A model generated the notes under the pieces. It was not told the origin of the DNA, ran no database searches, and saw only the letters and a list, made by a program, of their open reading frames with translations. The position numbers and the translations under genes were made by a program. From NCBI GenBank assembly GCA_030429735.1, contig JAUIET010000015.1:59740-123739 (forward strand): a stretch of DNA of 64,000 bases. The letters run 5' to 3'. This DNA comes from Gammaproteobacteria bacterium (lineage in GTDB: Bacteria > Pseudomonadota > Gammaproteobacteria > Pseudomonadales > JAUIET01). This document shows positions 20,333 to 31,465 of this stretch, piece after piece (positions within the stretch are counted from its first letter, which is position 1; each line of letters opens with the position of its first letter).

Positions 20333-21313
20333 ATGAGCAACAGGGTGGTGTTCTTAATGGGCCCAACCGCGTCTGGCAAAAGCGGGCTGGCTGAATTAAT
20401 CAGCGAACAGTGCCGTTGCCGCCTGATCAGCGTTGATTCCAGCGCGGTGTATCGTGGTATGGACATTGGCACTGCCAAGCCTGATCCGGCCACACTGGCA
20501 CGCATACCGCACCAGCTTATCGATATTCGCGATCCGCAGGACACTTACTCGGCCGCCGATTTTGTTATTGACGCTCAGCGCGAAATTAACACGGCCCATG
20601 AGCAAGGCGAGCTACCGTTATTGGTCGGTGGAACCATGCTGTACTTCAAGGCCTTGCGCGACGGCCTTGCTGAAATGCCTTCCGCCAACCCAGCAGTGCG
20701 GGCCGACATTGAAGCGCTGGCAGCACAATCCGGGTGGCAGGCCGTGCACGCGGAGTTGGCGGCGGTGGACCCTGAGTCGGCTGCACGCATTCACCGCAAC
20801 GACCCGCAACGTTTGCAGCGCGCGCTGGAGGTCTATCGAATCAGTGGCACGACCATGACCGAGCTGCACAAAGCGGCGGGTGGTGCAGGGCCGCTGGCAC
20901 AGCCTCCTTTGCAAATATCCATCCAGCCGTCCAGCAGAGCTATGCTGCATGAGCGCATCGCGCGGCGTTTTCAGCACATGCTGGAACACGGTCTGGTTGA
21001 TGAAGTGCGAGCCTTGCTCAGCAAAGGCATCGATCCTTCAACCCCTTCGCTTCGTGCAGTAGGGTATCGCCAGGTTGTTCAATATTTGCACGGCGAGCTG
21101 GACTACGGGCAGATGCGTGAGCGCGGTGTAATCGCCAGCCGCCAGTTGGCCAAACGGCAATTGACATGGATGCGCGGTTGGTCAGATGTGCATGCACTGA
21201 TTGCGGCTGATAATGACTATTCCAGTGGCTTTGAAGGCGCAGAAAGTGTGCGTAAGCGCTCAATAATCAGCCAGGCACTGCAATTAATCGAAAATTTAGA
21301 CCGGAACCACTGA
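20333..21313 (+). CDS. miaA: tRNA dimethylallyltransferase
   Basis: MiaA transfers a dimethylallyl group to A37 of tRNAs reading UNN codons. The 326 residues include the P-loop [11 protein letters not shown] (residues 10-20), the [16 protein letters not shown] stretch and [17 protein letters not shown] 20333 gives the usual N terminus; the frame is open further upstream inside mutL but that part is not MiaA-like. It is 10 bp after mutL and upstream of hfq, as in most gammaproteobacteria. Confidence 0.97.
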   Translation: MSNRVVFLMGPTASGKSGLAELISEQCRCRLISVDSSAVYRGMDIGTAKPDPATLARIPHQLIDIRDPQDTYSAADFVIDAQREINTAHEQGELPLLVGGTMLYFKALRDGLAEMPSANPAVRADIEALAAQSGWQAVHAELAAVDPESAARIHRNDPQRLQRALEVYRISGTTMTELHKAAGGAGPLAQPPLQISIQPSSRAMLHERIARRFQHMLEHGLVDEVRALLSKGIDPSTPSLRAVGYRQVVQYLHGELDYGQMRERGVIASRQLAKRQLTWMRGWSDVHALIAADNDYSSGFEGAESVRKRSIISQALQLIENLDRNH

Positions 21314-21425
21314 CTAAGTCTGAGGTCGAACCCAGCCTGATACGTTATACTAACGAGAGCGAAAGGCGCGGTGGCTTTCCTCGACCCCGTTGGTCGAGCC
21401 CCAGCCTGCAAAAGGAGATATCGCT

Positions 21426-21674
21426 ATGTCTAAGGGGCATACCTTACAAGACCCTTACCTGAACGTGCTACGCAAGGAGCGCGTCCCGGTGTCCATCTAT
21501 CTGGTTAACGGCATCAAATTGCAGGGCCAGATCGAGTCATTCGACCAGTTCGTGGTTCTGCTGAAGAACACGGTCAGTCAAATGGTATACAAGCATGCGA
21601 TTTCAACTGTGGTGCCGTCGCGTAACGTACGCATACCTCAGCAGCAGGCTGAAGGCGAAGACAGCCAGGATTGA
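21426..21674 (+). CDS. hfq: RNA chaperone Hfq
   Basis: Hfq forms a hexameric ring that pairs small RNAs with mRNAs. The 82 residues carry Sm1 (about 20-50) and Sm2, with the conserved Tyr55-Lys56-His57 of the proximal face in MVYKHAIST. The acidic tail is short ([11 protein letters not shown]), as in Pseudomonas. A strong ribosome binding site (AAAGGAGAT) lies 7 bp before ATG 21426. A 112-bp gap after miaA may hold its own promoter. Confidence 0.98.
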   Translation: MSKGHTLQDPYLNVLRKERVPVSIYLVNGIKLQGQIESFDQFVVLLKNTVSQMVYKHAISTVVPSRNVRIPQQQAEGEDSQD

Positions 21675-21723
21675 TTCCTGCCTGGCGGCACTGACACCAC
21701 ACTTACCGGACTGAACCAACCTA

Positions 21724-23016
21724 TTGTTCTTTGATCGACACCAAAGCGGCGAACGAGCGGTTCTAGTCTATATCGATATCCGGGGGGACCAGAGCGTGTC
21801 TCCTGTCGATGAGTTTTTGGAATTGTGTGAATCGGCTGGCGCCACCGTCTGCGACCTTGTTTCGGCGGTTGGCTTTCAGCCGCACCCGCATTCTCTGATT
21901 CGCCCGGGCAAGCTGAGTGAGCTTGTAAACGCCGTGCGCGAGCAAGAAGCCGAGCTGGTGATCTTTAGCCAGACACTGTCGCCCAGCCAGCAGCGCAACC
22001 TTGAAAAAGAAATGGAATGCCGCGTTATCGACCGTACCGGCCTGATTCTGGATATTTTCGCGCAGCGAGCACGTACCCATGAAGGCAAGTTGCAAGTCGA
22101 GTTGGCGCAGTTGAACTATGTGGCTACTCGCCTGGTACGCGGCTGGACTCACCTTGAGCGCCAGAAAGGCGGTATTGGTCTGCGCGGACCGGGTGAAACG
22201 CAGCTGGAAACCGACCGCCGTTTGATACGCCAGCGCATGAAGTCGCTTGAAAGCCGCCTGGAAAAAGTTCACAGGCAGCGCGCGCTTGGACGGCGCGCAA
22301 GACAGCGTTCTGAAGTGCCCACGATTTCGCTGGTGGGTTATACGAATGCCGGCAAATCCACCTTGTTCAATCAGCTCAGCGAAGCGCGTGTGTACGCAGC
22401 CGACCAGCTGTTCGCCACCCTGGACCCAACCCTGAGGCGTCTTGATCTCAACGATATTGGCCCGGTTGTGCTGGCCGATACTGTGGGGTTTATTCGAGAT
22501 TTACCACACAAGCTGGTAGAGGCCTTCAAAGCCACGCTGGAAGAAACCATTGAAGCCGACCTGTTGCTGCACGTGATTGACGCCGGTGGCGCCGAGCGTG
22601 CCGAGAACATGAAGGCAGTGGATGAGGTGCTGGAGGAGATTGGCGCAAGCAATAGGCCGACCTTGTTGGTGTACAACAAGATTGACCAGCTGGAAGATGT
22701 TGAGCCTCGTATTGAGCGCAATGCCGCAGGCGTGCCGGTCAGGGTGTATGTGTCGGCGTTGCAGGCGACCGGGCTGGACTTGCTGGAACAGGCCATTACC
22801 GAGTTGCTGGGTGAGAATCTCATCCACGCGTCCTTACCTCTGGCAGCCGACCATTCACGCTTACGCGCGCGGTTGTACGAGCATAAATCGGTGGTGCAGG
22901 AGCACTATGACGAGCAAGGCCATTGCGTGCTGGAAGTTCGGGCGCCGGAATCGGATCTCAGACGTTGGCTAAAAGCCGCCGACGTTCCCTGGGACAGGCT
23001 GCGCCAACCCGCATAG
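21724..23016 (+). CDS. hflX: Ribosome-associated GTPase HflX
   Basis: HflX splits stalled or stressed ribosomes. The 430 residues have the N-terminal HflX domain, a helical linker with [19 protein letters not shown], the glycine-rich [14 protein letters not shown] switch, and a GTPase domain with [12 protein letters not shown] (about 205-216), DTVGF and NKID. The start is TTG at 21724; the resulting MFFDRH start matches the family. It lies between hfq and hflK as expected. Confidence 0.96.
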   Translation: MFFDRHQSGERAVLVYIDIRGDQSVSPVDEFLELCESAGATVCDLVSAVGFQPHPHSLIRPGKLSELVNAVREQEAELVIFSQTLSPSQQRNLEKEMECRVIDRTGLILDIFAQRARTHEGKLQVELAQLNYVATRLVRGWTHLERQKGGIGLRGPGETQLETDRRLIRQRMKSLESRLEKVHRQRALGRRARQRSEVPTISLVGYTNAGKSTLFNQLSEARVYAADQLFATLDPTLRRLDLNDIGPVVLADTVGFIRDLPHKLVEAFKATLEETIEADLLLHVIDAGGAERAENMKAVDEVLEEIGASNRPTLLVYNKIDQLEDVEPRIERNAAGVPVRVYVSALQATGLDLLEQAITELLGENLIHASLPLAADHSRLRARLYEHKSVVQEHYDEQGHCVLEVRAPESDLRRWLKAADVPWDRLRQPA

Positions 23017-23129
23017 ATATATTCAGGGCATGCCCTAAATCTGATACACTCCGTTCCCTGAAAACAGAGCGCCAAGCCTGCTGTGACGGCCGGGCTCGGC
23101 GTTGTGTTGTGTGTCTTAAGGAGATATCT

Positions 23130-24275
23130 ATGGCCTGGAATGAACCGGGTAATAACGGCAACGGCTCAAAAGACCCGTGGGGCAACAATAATGATGGCCC
23201 CCCGGAGTTGGACGAGGCTTGGCGTCGATTCAAAGACCGCCTTGACGGCATATTTGGCGGTGGCTCCGGCGGCAGCGGCGGCGCAAGCGCCGGTGGCAGC
23301 GGCTTTACGGCCGGCAGCTTTGGCGTTTTTGCGCTGGCTGTGGCCATCATCTGGGGGGCATCGGGTTTTTATCAGGTTGACCAGCAGGAAGAAGCGGTTG
23401 TTCTTCGATTTGGCGTGTACCTTGAAACCAACGGGGCCGGTTTGCACTGGAACCCGCGTTTCATTGACGAAGTAAGCAAAGACAATGTCACCAAAGTGCG
23501 CTCCATCAGCCATTCCGCGCACATGTTGACTGAAGACGAAAATATTGTGGATGTCTCGCTGTCGGTGCAATACACGGTGAATGACCTGAAGAAATTTGTG
23601 CTCGCCATCAGAGATCCGGAACGCAGCCTGCAACATGCTACCGAAAGCGCATTGCGTCATGTGGTGGGCGGTTCAGCTATGGATGAAGTGCTGACCGCTG
23701 GCCGGGAGCAAATTGCAACCGAGGTACAGGCGCGCTTGCAGAATTACGTAGATGTCTATCAAACCGGTATTCTGGTTGCCAAAGTGAACATCGAAGGAGC
23801 GCATCCGCCTGATGAGGTCAAAGCTGCGTTCGACGACGTGATCAAGGCGCGTGAGGATGAAGTACGCTCACGTAACGAAGCAGAAGCGTACGCCAACAAG
23901 ATTGTTCCGGAGGCACGTGGTGCCGCTCAAAGGCAACTCGAAGAAGCCAATGCTTACAAGGAACAGGTCGTTGCAAACGCAGAAGGTGAAGCCGAGCGCT
24001 TTGAAAAACTGCTGGCCGAGTATCGCAAAGCACCACAGGTAACCCGTGAGCGTTTGTACCTGGACGCGGTGCAGGAAGTGATGAGTAATAGTTCAAAAGT
24101 CATGGTTGACGTAGAAGGTGGTAACAACCTGCTGTACCTGCCACTGGATAAGCTGGTGCAAAACTCGTCCGGGGTTGGTTCCAGCACCGATCAACTCCGC
24201 TCTCTAACCGATCAAGTGGTTAGGCAAATTAAAGCCGACAGTCAGAATGCGGCACGAAGAAGGGAGGGCCGTTAA
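23130..24275 (+). CDS. hflK: FtsH modulator HflK
   Basis: HflK forms a membrane complex with HflC around the FtsH protease. The 381 residues have a cytoplasmic Gly/Asn-rich N-terminal part (MAWNEPGNNGNG), one membrane segment (about 60-82) and a periplasmic SPFH/band-7 domain with a long coiled helix (about 220-330). ATG 23130 is set by the AAGGAGAT site 4-11 bp before it; the frame is open further upstream but overlaps hflX. It is followed by hflC 1 bp after its stop. Confidence 0.96.
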   Translation: MAWNEPGNNGNGSKDPWGNNNDGPPELDEAWRRFKDRLDGIFGGGSGGSGGASAGGSGFTAGSFGVFALAVAIIWGASGFYQVDQQEEAVVLRFGVYLETNGAGLHWNPRFIDEVSKDNVTKVRSISHSAHMLTEDENIVDVSLSVQYTVNDLKKFVLAIRDPERSLQHATESALRHVVGGSAMDEVLTAGREQIATEVQARLQNYVDVYQTGILVAKVNIEGAHPPDEVKAAFDDVIKAREDEVRSRNEAEAYANKIVPEARGAAQRQLEEANAYKEQVVANAEGEAERFEKLLAEYRKAPQVTRERLYLDAVQEVMSNSSKVMVDVEGGNNLLYLPLDKLVQNSSGVGSSTDQLRSLTDQVVRQIKADSQNAARRREGR

Positions 24276-24276
24276 C

Positions 24277-25149
24277 ATGCAAGGCAAAAGTCTAGGATTT
24301 ACCATTTTCCTGCTGATTGTCGCTCTGCTTGCGGCAATGAGTGTCTTCATCGTTAAGGAAACGGAACGTGCTGTGTTGTTGCGCTTTGGTGAAATTGTTA
24401 AGCCCGACATAGAGCCCGGCTTGCATTTCAAGTGGCCATTCGTCAACTCGGTCAAAACGTTTGATGGCCGAATTCTAACCGTTGACGTGCGCCCGGAGAA
24501 TTTTCTGACGGTTGAGAAAAAAGGCGTTGAAGTAGACTGGTATGCAAAGTGGAAGATCGCCGATGTCGACAAGTTCTATACAGCCACGAACGGCGAAGAA
24601 CGCCGCGCTCAGGGCCTGCTGTCACAGCGCATCAATACTGGGCTGCGTAACCAGTTTGGTGAACGTACGCTGAATGAGGTGATCTCAGGTGAACGTGATG
24701 AGCTGATGACTGAATTGCGTGACCAGATAAATGGCATCGCGCAACGCGAGTTTGGTATCGACGTGGTTGACGTGCGCGTTAAGCAAATCGATCTACCACC
24801 CACGGTAAGTGGTGCAGTTTACAGCCGAATGCAGACTGAGCGGCAACGCGAAGCGGCTGAGCATCGGTCTCAGGGTAGAGAGCTTGCTGAAGGTATTCGC
24901 GCTGATGCAGACCGCCAGCAGATTATTATCGCAGCTGAAGCGTATCGTGAAGCAGAACGAACACGTGGTGAAGGTGATGCCGTTGCTGCTGCCGTTTACG
25001 CGAGCGCATTTAACAAAGACCCTGAGTTTTACGCGTTTACCCGCAGCTTGAAGGCCTACCAGGCAACGTTTAGTAACAAGTCGGACATATTACTGCTCGA
25101 CCCAGACGGTGACTTCTTTCGATACATGAACGATTCGCGCGGCAAGTAA
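24277..25149 (+). CDS. hflC: FtsH modulator HflC
   Basis: HflC is the partner of HflK in the SPFH complex that limits FtsH access to membrane substrates. The 290 residues have an N-terminal membrane anchor (about 7-26) followed by the band-7 domain and an alanine/glutamate-rich helix (about 170-245). ATG 24277 follows an AGGGAGG ribosome binding site. It is directly downstream of hflK and clearly co-translated. Confidence 0.96.
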   Translation: MQGKSLGFTIFLLIVALLAAMSVFIVKETERAVLLRFGEIVKPDIEPGLHFKWPFVNSVKTFDGRILTVDVRPENFLTVEKKGVEVDWYAKWKIADVDKFYTATNGEERRAQGLLSQRINTGLRNQFGERTLNEVISGERDELMTELRDQINGIAQREFGIDVVDVRVKQIDLPPTVSGAVYSRMQTERQREAAEHRSQGRELAEGIRADADRQQIIIAAEAYREAERTRGEGDAVAAAVYASAFNKDPEFYAFTRSLKAYQATFSNKSDILLLDPDGDFFRYMNDSRGK

Positions 25150-25161
25150 CCGCGCTTCGTG

Positions 25162-25347
25162 ATGCTGCAGGAATTTATAGTTGCCGGCTGCCTGGTGCTG
25201 GTCATAGAAGGTATCATTCCTTTTGTCAGCCCCAGGGCATACCGCAACGCAGCACTGAGCGCTGCAAGTCTGCACGACAGGCAGCTGCGAATGCTGGGCC
25301 TGGCAAGCATGCTGAGTGGCACCGCGTTACTTTATTTCTTCAACTGA
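25162..25347 (+). CDS. DUF2065 small inner-membrane protein
   Basis: The 61-residue protein has two membrane segments (about 6-24 and 42-60) with a short loop rich in Ala, Arg and Ser. It matches the DUF2065 (YjeT-like) family that sits between hflC and hisZ/purA in many gammaproteobacteria. A GTG codon directly before (25159) is an alternative start. Function is not established. It is probably in the hfl transcript. Confidence 0.85.
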   Translation: MLQEFIVAGCLVLVIEGIIPFVSPRAYRNAALSAASLHDRQLRMLGLASMLSGTALLYFFN

Positions 25348-25359
25348 CACATTTTAGCG

Positions 25360-26529
25360 ATGACCAAGACCTCCGAACGCTGGCAGTTGCCAGACGGAAT
25401 TGAAGAGTTGCTGCCGGCGGACGCCGGCCGTCTTGAGCACGTGCGGCGCCAGTTGCTGGATCTGTTTGCGACCTGGGGTTATCAATTCGTAATGCCGCCG
25501 TTGCTGGAGTTTACCGAATCCTTGCTGATTGGTTTGGGTGAAGACCTGGACCTGCAAACCTTCAAAATGATCGATCAGGCAAGCGGTCGGATGATGGGTA
25601 TTCGTGCCGACATCACGCCGCAAACAGCACGCATAGACGCCCACAGTCTCGCGGTTGAAGGGCCGCAGCGGCTTAGTTACGCAGGCAGTGTGTTGCATGC
25701 GAAACCGTCTGGGCTGAAAGCCTCGCGCGCACCAATAAAAGTGGGCGCGGAATTATATGGCGTGGCGGATGTGCAGGCCGACGTAGAAATTGTCTCGCTG
25801 ATGCTGGAAAGTCTGGTGTGTCTTGGTATCGATGACATTACGCTGGACCTGGGTCATGTTGGTATCTACACCGCATTAATCGCCGGTGCAGGCTTGAATG
25901 ATGAGCAACAGCAGCAATTGTTCGGTCTGTTACAAACCAAGAGTCAGTCAGAGTTACTGGAGTGGCTGGATCAGCAGGAAATTCATGCCGGGCTGCGTGC
26001 GCAAATTGCATTGTTGGCCGAATTAAATGGCGATGAAACCGTGTTGGACAGGGCGGTACAACTTGGTTCAACTGATCAGCTTGATGCGGCGATCGCCGAT
26101 CTCAAACACATGGCTGCGCAGATTCGTAGCCGCTACCCGAATGTGTCGCTGTATTTTGATTTAAGTGAACTGCGTGGTTTCAACTATCACACTGGCTTAG
26201 TGTTCGCAGCGTTTGTGCCAGGAGTTGGCAGAGCGGTGGCCAATGGCGGTCGCTATGATCAGATTGGCGCTGCATTCGGTCGAGCGCGCCCGGCAACCGG
26301 CTTCAATGCAGACCTGAAATGTTTGCTGCAATTGGGCGCCAGCCCTAAACAGCAAGTCAACGCCATCATCGCGCCGGCAGAGGACGACGTTGACCTGTGG
26401 CACGCCGTCAACGCGCTGCGGGCAGACGGCGAAATTGTTCGAACCGATCTCGATGGGTCTGCAATAGCAAACGCGGATAAATGGCTTGAAAAAGCAAGTA
26501 ATGGGCACTGGACAGTGGCCGAACGGTAA
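25360..26529 (+). CDS. hisZ: ATP phosphoribosyltransferase regulatory subunit HisZ
   Basis: HisZ is a class II synthetase-like protein without aminoacylation activity. It forms a hetero-octamer with short HisG to start histidine synthesis. The 389 residues contain the HisRS-type motifs (RADITPQTARIDA; YHTGLVFAAFVPG; NGGRYDQIGAAFGRARPATG) but no anticodon-binding domain. The position before purA is the standard one for hisZ, which separates it from hisS. Confidence 0.94.
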   Translation: MTKTSERWQLPDGIEELLPADAGRLEHVRRQLLDLFATWGYQFVMPPLLEFTESLLIGLGEDLDLQTFKMIDQASGRMMGIRADITPQTARIDAHSLAVEGPQRLSYAGSVLHAKPSGLKASRAPIKVGAELYGVADVQADVEIVSLMLESLVCLGIDDITLDLGHVGIYTALIAGAGLNDEQQQQLFGLLQTKSQSELLEWLDQQEIHAGLRAQIALLAELNGDETVLDRAVQLGSTDQLDAAIADLKHMAAQIRSRYPNVSLYFDLSELRGFNYHTGLVFAAFVPGVGRAVANGGRYDQIGAAFGRARPATGFNADLKCLLQLGASPKQQVNAIIAPAEDDVDLWHAVNALRADGEIVRTDLDGSAIANADKWLEKASNGHWTVAER

Positions 26530-26533
26530 GTGA

Positions 26534-27847
<1,314 letters not shown>

Positions 27848-27882
27848 CTCGGTCAGCTCCACGAGAACAAAAAGGCTGCAAC

Positions 27883-29457
27883 CTAAACCTGCCGCCCCTG
27901 ACCTTCCCAATACTGCGCCCGCAATACTTTCTTATCAGGCTTGCCAACCGGCGTACTGGGAATCATGTCCACAAAGTCGATCGATTTCGGTGCGTACACG
28001 GACCCTTTAGCGTCTTTGACCTGATTGGTAATCTGCTCTACAAGTGCATCGTTGGCCTCAACGCCGGGTTTCAAAACAACCACGGCTTTCACAGCCTCGC
28101 CCCATTTTTCATCAGGCACACCTATCACCGCAACCTGCGCGACCGACTCATTGGCTGAGATTACGTCTTCCGCCTCGCGCGGGAATACGTTGAAACCGCC
28201 GCTCACGATCATGTCTTTCTTTCGGTCTACTATGTACAGAAAGCCGTCGTCATCGAGTTTGCCTACATCGCCCGTGTGCAGCCAGCCACCCGCCAGCGCT
28301 TCTTCGGTTTGTTCGGGTTTGTTTAAATAACCCTGCATCACCAACGGCCCGCGCACGCAGATTTCACCTGCTTCGCCTTTGGGTACCTCCTGATTGTTAT
28401 CGTCAAGAAGGGCAAGTTTCATCCACGGCGTGGGTCGGCCGCAGGACGCCAGGCGTTCTGGTTTGGAAAGATCGTGCTCGCTCTTTCGCATATTGGTGAG
28501 CACCATTGGCGCTTCGGATTGGCCGAAGAACTGATAGAAAATTTGCCCCCATTTTTCGATAGCTTCTTTTAAGCGTGCCGGACTGATCGGTGATGCACCA
28601 TAGAATACGGTTTCCAGGCTCGATAAATCAGCGGTGCTCGCACGTGGGTGATCCAGCACGTAGTACAGCATGACCGGAACCAACATGGTGGCCGTAATTT
28701 TGTGTTCTTCGACCATGTCGAAAAAGCCATCCGGGCTGAAGCCCTGCATGACATAAAATGCTCCGCCTTTTTGCAATACAGGAATAAAAAACGCAGCGGC
28801 AGCGTGCGACAGTGGAGTAGCGATCAGCATGCGCAACTCGTCAGGAAATTCCCACTCCAGCATTTGAATCATGGTCATGTAGGACGCGCAGCGATAGTTC
28901 TGCATTACACCCTTGGGTTTGCCGGTGGTACCGCCGGTGTAGGTAAAAGAAGAAATATCGTCGGGGTCAATGTCCGGGCGTTCGAGGTCCTTGGGTTCAA
29001 AGCTCTCAGCCAGTGCTAGATAGTCTTCACCAACATCAGTGGGGCCAAAGCCAAGCAAATTTTTCAGGCCGGGTACTTTTTCCTTGAGCTCTTCTGCGCG
29101 TTGCTGGAAAAGACTGGAGTCGAAAATAAGTGTAGTGATCGATGCATCGTTCAGCACATAAGCGTGGTCTTCAAGAGAACCAAGCGGGTGCAGTGACGTG
29201 CCAACGCAACCAGCGATTTGCATCGCGGCGATATTGGCGAGTACTTCGGGTCGATTGCCCGATACTACGGCAACGCGTTCGCCTTTTTCTATACCCCTGG
29301 ACTGCAGGGCTTGAACCAGCTGACTGGTCATTTCGCGAACCTGCTTGTAGGTTTTTACGTCGCCACCGAGGTACATGCAGGGCTCGTCGTTGTAACGATT
29401 GAGGCCTTCAATTAACAGGTCAGACATGATGGGGGCGTCGTGGATTGGGTCGGCCAT
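27883..29457 (-). CDS. AMP-binding acyl-CoA synthetase
   Basis: This member of the ANL superfamily activates a carboxylic acid as acyl-AMP and then forms the CoA thioester. The 524 residues have the phosphate loop YTGGTTGKPKG (about 173-183), the YQFFGQSEAP motif, the GWLHTGDVGKLDDDGFLYIVDRKKDMI hinge region, and the catalytic lysine region GKPDKKVLR near the C terminus. No targeting signal is visible. Fatty or aromatic acids are both possible substrates. It stands alone, convergent with purA. Confidence 0.9.
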   Translation of the reverse strand: MADPIHDAPIMSDLLIEGLNRYNDEPCMYLGGDVKTYKQVREMTSQLVQALQSRGIEKGERVAVVSGNRPEVLANIAAMQIAGCVGTSLHPLGSLEDHAYVLNDASITTLIFDSSLFQQRAEELKEKVPGLKNLLGFGPTDVGEDYLALAESFEPKDLERPDIDPDDISSFTYTGGTTGKPKGVMQNYRCASYMTMIQMLEWEFPDELRMLIATPLSHAAAAFFIPVLQKGGAFYVMQGFSPDGFFDMVEEHKITATMLVPVMLYYVLDHPRASTADLSSLETVFYGASPISPARLKEAIEKWGQIFYQFFGQSEAPMVLTNMRKSEHDLSKPERLASCGRPTPWMKLALLDDNNQEVPKGEAGEICVRGPLVMQGYLNKPEQTEEALAGGWLHTGDVGKLDDDGFLYIVDRKKDMIVSGGFNVFPREAEDVISANESVAQVAVIGVPDEKWGEAVKAVVVLKPGVEANDALVEQITNQVKDAKGSVYAPKSIDFVDMIPSTPVGKPDKKVLRAQYWEGQGRQV

Positions 29458-29747
29458 GTGGGGTCTCAGGTTGTGGTGGACTGAGGGTAGAGTACTTTGG
29501 GAAGGGTGCTTTTTCCAGCTACTGATTGTTCATCTATTACGGGATGGCGCATGCAGCGCTTGGAAATGGGAGCTGCTTGAAAGCGCGTAATGTGTTAACC
29601 ATCGCTGACTCAAGCAAAGATTTTATAAGCACAAGCTACCTACAGATCATCGTCTTGAATAGGCTTTGCGCAATCGATGGCACAGGAGTGAGGCAGGAAG
29701 GGAACACCTTCCTGCCTGGGTGGTTACAGTACAACGAACGTAATTAC

Positions 29748-30155
29748 TCAGTGAGTAATAGTAGGTGGCAATGTCTTTGCCTGTGCTACCCAGTTGGTGA
29801 CTTGCTTCAGGCTGGGCACGGAGCGAACCAGTTTTTTCTTCGCGTTGGTGTCGGCCATGGCCTGGGTCAGGTTTTCGGCATTGCGGTTACGCAGTTCTTT
29901 TACGGTGTCTACGCCGGCCGCTTCGAGAAGCTCTGAGTACTCTTCGCCTACGCCTTTGATGCGCATCAGGTCAGCCATGTTGACCCACTTCAGCAGTTGA
30001 CCTTCTGAACAGCCTGATTTCTCAGCGGCTGCCTTGCGGCCTTTTTTGTCGCAGCAGAGTTTCAGCAGGGCGTCGGTTGTTTTGATGCCAGCAGCACGAA
30101 GTTTGTCACGGTTCGCTGGGCCTATGCCTTCTATGGTGTCGATTGAGTATCCCAT
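29748..30155 (-). CDS. DUF4332 helix-hairpin-helix protein
   Basis: The 135-residue cytoplasmic protein has two helix-hairpin-helix repeats (IEGIGPANRDKLRAAGI near 8-24 and MRIKGVGEEYSELLEAAGV near 63-81). This is the arrangement of the DUF4332 family. Such repeats usually bind DNA backbone non-specifically; the cellular role is unknown. It is monocistronic, with flanking gaps of 290 bp and 218 bp in which I see no other gene. Confidence 0.8.
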   Translation of the reverse strand: MGYSIDTIEGIGPANRDKLRAAGIKTTDALLKLCCDKKGRKAAAEKSGCSEGQLLKWVNMADLMRIKGVGEEYSELLEAAGVDTVKELRNRNAENLTQAMADTNAKKKLVRSVPSLKQVTNWVAQAKTLPPTITH

Positions 30156-30373
30156 TATTTGCTCCTATGAATAAGTAACGCGTTATGTAGTAGGGGTGGC
30201 ACCGATACTAAAGCAGTTATTGGCAAAGTGAAAGGCTGTGATCGATCGCCAATTGATACATTTTGAAAAATGTGCAGTGCTTATGAATGGATCGCAAAAT
30301 CCAATGATAGTGAGCGGATTATTGCTGAGCAAAATATAGGCTATCCGTATTGCACCGGCATGACCAATATTGG

Positions 30374-30982
30374 CTATTCCGGTTTTACCGCCGTAATTGT
30401 CTTTACCACGTCCAGAAAAATGTTGTTCACCTCCACAACCTCAAAACCAGCGGCTTGCACGTTTGCGACGGTGGTGCGATTCATGTCCGGGCCAACTCGC
30501 CGACTAATCTGGGTCATTAAATCCATCATCAGCTTGAACGGGTAATACTGGCTGCCGGTGTGTTCAAACATTCGCAGTTCGCCGCCGGCTTTTAGCACGC
30601 GTTTCAGGCTTTTCAACCCTTCGATCGGATTCGGCACTGAGCAAAACGTGCAGGAGGTATAGACCTGGTCGAACTGATTGTCGTCGAAATCGAGCTCGTG
30701 CACGTCCATGACTTGTGCATGAATGCTGCCGTCGTAAGCGGCCAGGCGTGGCTGGGCTTGCTTGAGCATTTCGGGGCTTATGTCGATGGCCTCAATCGTT
30801 TGGCCAGTTGGAAAGGCCGGAATGTCCAGGCCAGTGCCCAGGGCAAGAAACAGTATCTTGCCCTGCATGTGAGAAAACAGCTCGGTTTTATGGGGCAACC
30901 AGCGTTCTTCTGCAGCGCCACCGGCCATGATGTCAAAGTTTGGCGCGGCCTTATCCCATTTTGCTTGCGTGACCAGGTCCAT
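30374..30982 (-). CDS. Class I SAM-dependent methyltransferase
   Basis: The 202-residue protein has the Rossmann methyltransferase order: LFLALGTGLDIPAF as motif I (about 44-57), IEAIDISPEML as the acidic strand, VMDVHELDFDDNQFD, and VLKAGGELRMFEHTG after motif IV. It belongs to the UbiE/Methyltransf_11 group; the substrate is unknown. The frame is open to 31318, but ATG 30982 overlaps the stop of the upstream membrane-protein gene, showing coupled translation. The partner suggests a membrane or lipid substrate, by inference only. Confidence 0.85.
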   Translation of the reverse strand: MDLVTQAKWDKAAPNFDIMAGGAAEERWLPHKTELFSHMQGKILFLALGTGLDIPAFPTGQTIEAIDISPEMLKQAQPRLAAYDGSIHAQVMDVHELDFDDNQFDQVYTSCTFCSVPNPIEGLKSLKRVLKAGGELRMFEHTGSQYYPFKLMMDLMTQISRRVGPDMNRTTVANVQAAGFEVVEVNNIFLDVVKTITAVKPE

Positions 30983-31368
30983 CAGTTTTTCTCCCCAACC
31001 GGTTTTACGCCGCGAAGCTGGTTGTTCACAATCCAGATCAATGTAATGGTCAACAGTCCAACAACGCCACCAACAAATAGCGACATTGATAGGCTGATGG
31101 GATGCATGCTGGCCCACATACCAACCACCATGCCGCTGTACATACCGGTGAGCATCATTGGCAGCATTGCTTCCATCGCGCCCAACACAATACTGGTGGG
31201 AAGCCACAGCAGCATGGACACCACCATGCCCACGCCCATGGCAAAGAACATAGCAGCCAGCATATTCCAGGCCGGGTCGAAAATCAGATAACAGGCAGCG
31301 CCAATAAGGGCGCCGCACACAATATTGGCAATAAGGTCGCCGAGCACAAAGTAAAGACGGGAATCCAT
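30982..31368 (-). CDS. Small four-helix membrane protein
   Basis: The 128-residue protein has four hydrophobic segments (about 10-28, 32-56, 60-84 and 92-115). They are rich in Gly and Met, and the segment after the third has an SMHPISLSMS loop. I do not recognise a named family. Its stop codon overlaps the start of the downstream methyltransferase gene, so the two are translated together and probably act on the same membrane process. Confidence 0.75.
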   Translation of the reverse strand: MDSRLYFVLGDLIANIVCGALIGAACYLIFDPAWNMLAAMFFAMGVGMVVSMLLWLPTSIVLGAMEAMLPMMLTGMYSGMVVGMWASMHPISLSMSLFVGGVVGLLTITLIWIVNNQLRGVKPVGEKN

Positions 31369-31465
31369 AGCGGTACTCCTAAAGACGCTGCTCGCATTCT
31401 ATAGAAGCACCGGTGCCATGGTAAAGAGCGAGAAACGAGGTTTAACAGCTCGTGCGTTTTGCTGA

